Source: Alphaproteobacteria bacterium
GTDB lineage: Bacteria; Pseudomonadota; Alphaproteobacteria; Rhizobiales; Methyloligellaceae
Length of the DNA: 64,000 nt
Assembly: GCA_016869535.1 (NCBI GenBank)
Contig: VGDX01000002.1
Span: forward strand, 208,595-272,594
Direction of reading: 5' to 3'
Below are positions 63,614-64,000 of the stretch, piece by piece. Below the pieces are notes generated by a model that was not told the origin of the DNA, searched no databases, and saw only the letters and a list, made by a program, of their open reading frames with translations. A program made the translations under genes and the position numbers. Numbering within the stretch: position 1 is the stretch's first letter; each line of letters begins with the position of its first letter.

Positions 63614-63886
63614 TTAGAAATACCGAATCTGCGAGAACTGTTCGCGCCTTATACTTGAACCAAGAGGTAGCTCTATTTGCCCAATGAGCGTGCAACGAGG
63701 CCCCACTGATGCCCTTGGCAACCTGGTAGTGTCATGTGACTTTCCCGCAACAGTTTGAACTGAAAAGCAGATTCGGCCACCGATGACCCCGACTGTCGAA
63801 CTAAAAATTCCATTAGTCTGAGTCGCAGTTATGGCAGGCTCAATGTCATATGATTCGTTTCCGACAGATACTCGGGGTATTGTCAG
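63614..63886 (-). pseudogene. Possible truncated gene fragment next to the IS element
   Basis: An open minus-strand frame reading LTIPRVSVGNESYDIEPAIT through IGQIELPLGSSIRREQFSQI, ending at 63614. It is visibly AT-richer than its surroundings and runs into the IS element, which would have removed its upstream part. It looks like the C-terminal remnant of a secreted beta-rich protein, but no family is recognised and chance is possible. Confidence 0.3.
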
Positions 63887-64000
63887 TGATCCTCCCCCAC
63901 TGAAGTGGTCCGACTCGGAGTATGGCTTTTGGCCTGAGGAGGACCAGGGAATGGGAAGGAAGCGACACAAGCCGGAAGAGATCATCGCCAAGCTACGGCA
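63887..64000 (+). mobile_element. Left end of an IS3-family insertion element, cut by the window edge
   Basis: The likely terminal inverted repeat begins TGATCCTCCCCCACTGAAGT at 63887. At 63951 an ATG opens a frame reading MGRKRHKPEEIIAKLR, the standard start of an IS3-family OrfA (IS407/ISRm-type) transposase. Only about 17 codons are inside the window, so the family is set by this N-terminus alone. Confidence 0.82.
63951..64000 (+). CDS. IS3-family transposase OrfA, N-terminal fragment at the window edge
   Basis: Starts MGRKRHKPEEIIAKLR, with the basic opening and the EEIIAKLR helix typical of the DNA-binding OrfA of IS3-family elements. Preceded by AGGGA. It runs off the right end; OrfB and the right inverted repeat are outside the window. 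Confidence 0.82.
   Translation, partial: MGRKRHKPEEIIAKLR

Overview
The window looks like chromosomal DNA of an alphaproteobacterium, most likely a Hyphomicrobiales (Rhizobiales)-type organism. The evidence is gene content: usg, BA14K-type, DUF1285 and DUF6111 proteins, the MoxR-DUF58-DUF4159 cluster, a PHA-granule protein, an Mla-type lipid transporter with an MCE-PqiC fusion, an alphaproteobacterial bc1 operon, and GC-rich REP-like palindromes. No genus can be assigned from what is visible. No tRNA, rRNA or CRISPR array was recognised.

Layout. 1-5 kb: molybdenum-enzyme maturation genes (5'-truncated mobA, convergent fdhD), an HdeD-like membrane protein, and a patatin phospholipase overlapping a membrane-anchored metallophosphoesterase. 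5-9.4 kb: an AI-2E-type exporter, a secreted VWA protein, a rhomboid protease, and a DUF47-PiT phosphate uptake pair. 9.4-14.7 kb: a NamZ-type (DUF1343) peptidoglycan hydrolase, a Gfo/Idh/MocA dehydrogenase convergent with lpxB, a DUF1624 acyltransferase-like membrane protein and a small Pro-rich secreted protein. 14.7-16.6 kb: a composite palindromic repeat, an SRPBCC protein, then an AT-richer cassette of mobile mystery protein A (XRE regulator) and B (Fic enzyme) behind two inverted repeats that look like operators. 16.6-18.5 kb: aguA-aguB, turning agmatine into putrescine.

18.6-24.5 kb: a secreted ankyrin protein and a PQQ-dependent alcohol-oxidation locus: a quinoprotein dehydrogenase with the Asp-x-Asp signature of lanthanide-dependent enzymes, a di-haem cytochrome c, and, divergently, the substrate-binding-like and beta-propeller accessory proteins. 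24.5-30.9 kb: a small ORF, a frameshifted NAD-dependent epimerase, class I aldolase, a nitroreductase and the mlaE-mlaF-mlaD(pqiC) operon. 31-33.4 kb: a secreted unknown protein, a phasin-like protein, a SelW-type Rdx protein, a PHA-granule-associated protein and a GreA/GreB-family factor. 33.5-37.3 kb: amt-glnK and two uncharacterised membrane proteins. 37.3-40.3 kb: metallophosphoesterase, NUDIX, WrbA and GNAT genes.

40.3-47.2 kb, leftward: moxR, DUF58, DUF4159 and a large VWA/amidotransferase-like membrane protein, a complete MoxR-type chaperone operon. 47.3-49.5 kb: DUF1285, DUF6111 and the CCA-adding enzyme. 49.6-51.8 kb: groES-groEL with a CIRCE operator. 51.8-57.4 kb: usg, a DM13 protein, a TauD-like oxygenase with a His-x-Glu motif, a fatty acid desaturase, a BA14K-like protein, a CspA-type protein, a hidden 44-residue ORF and hemF. 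57.6-63.6 kb: petABC (cytochrome bc1), a periplasmic molybdopterin-oxidoreductase-like protein, and the mtnP-apt-mtnA salvage genes. The right edge enters an IS3-family element beside an AT-richer fragment.

Overall this is mostly core genome with a few accessory insertions. The best candidates for new biology are the MobMystA/B-Fic cassette with its four half-site operator, the lanthanide-type PQQ locus, and the short ORF beside hemF.
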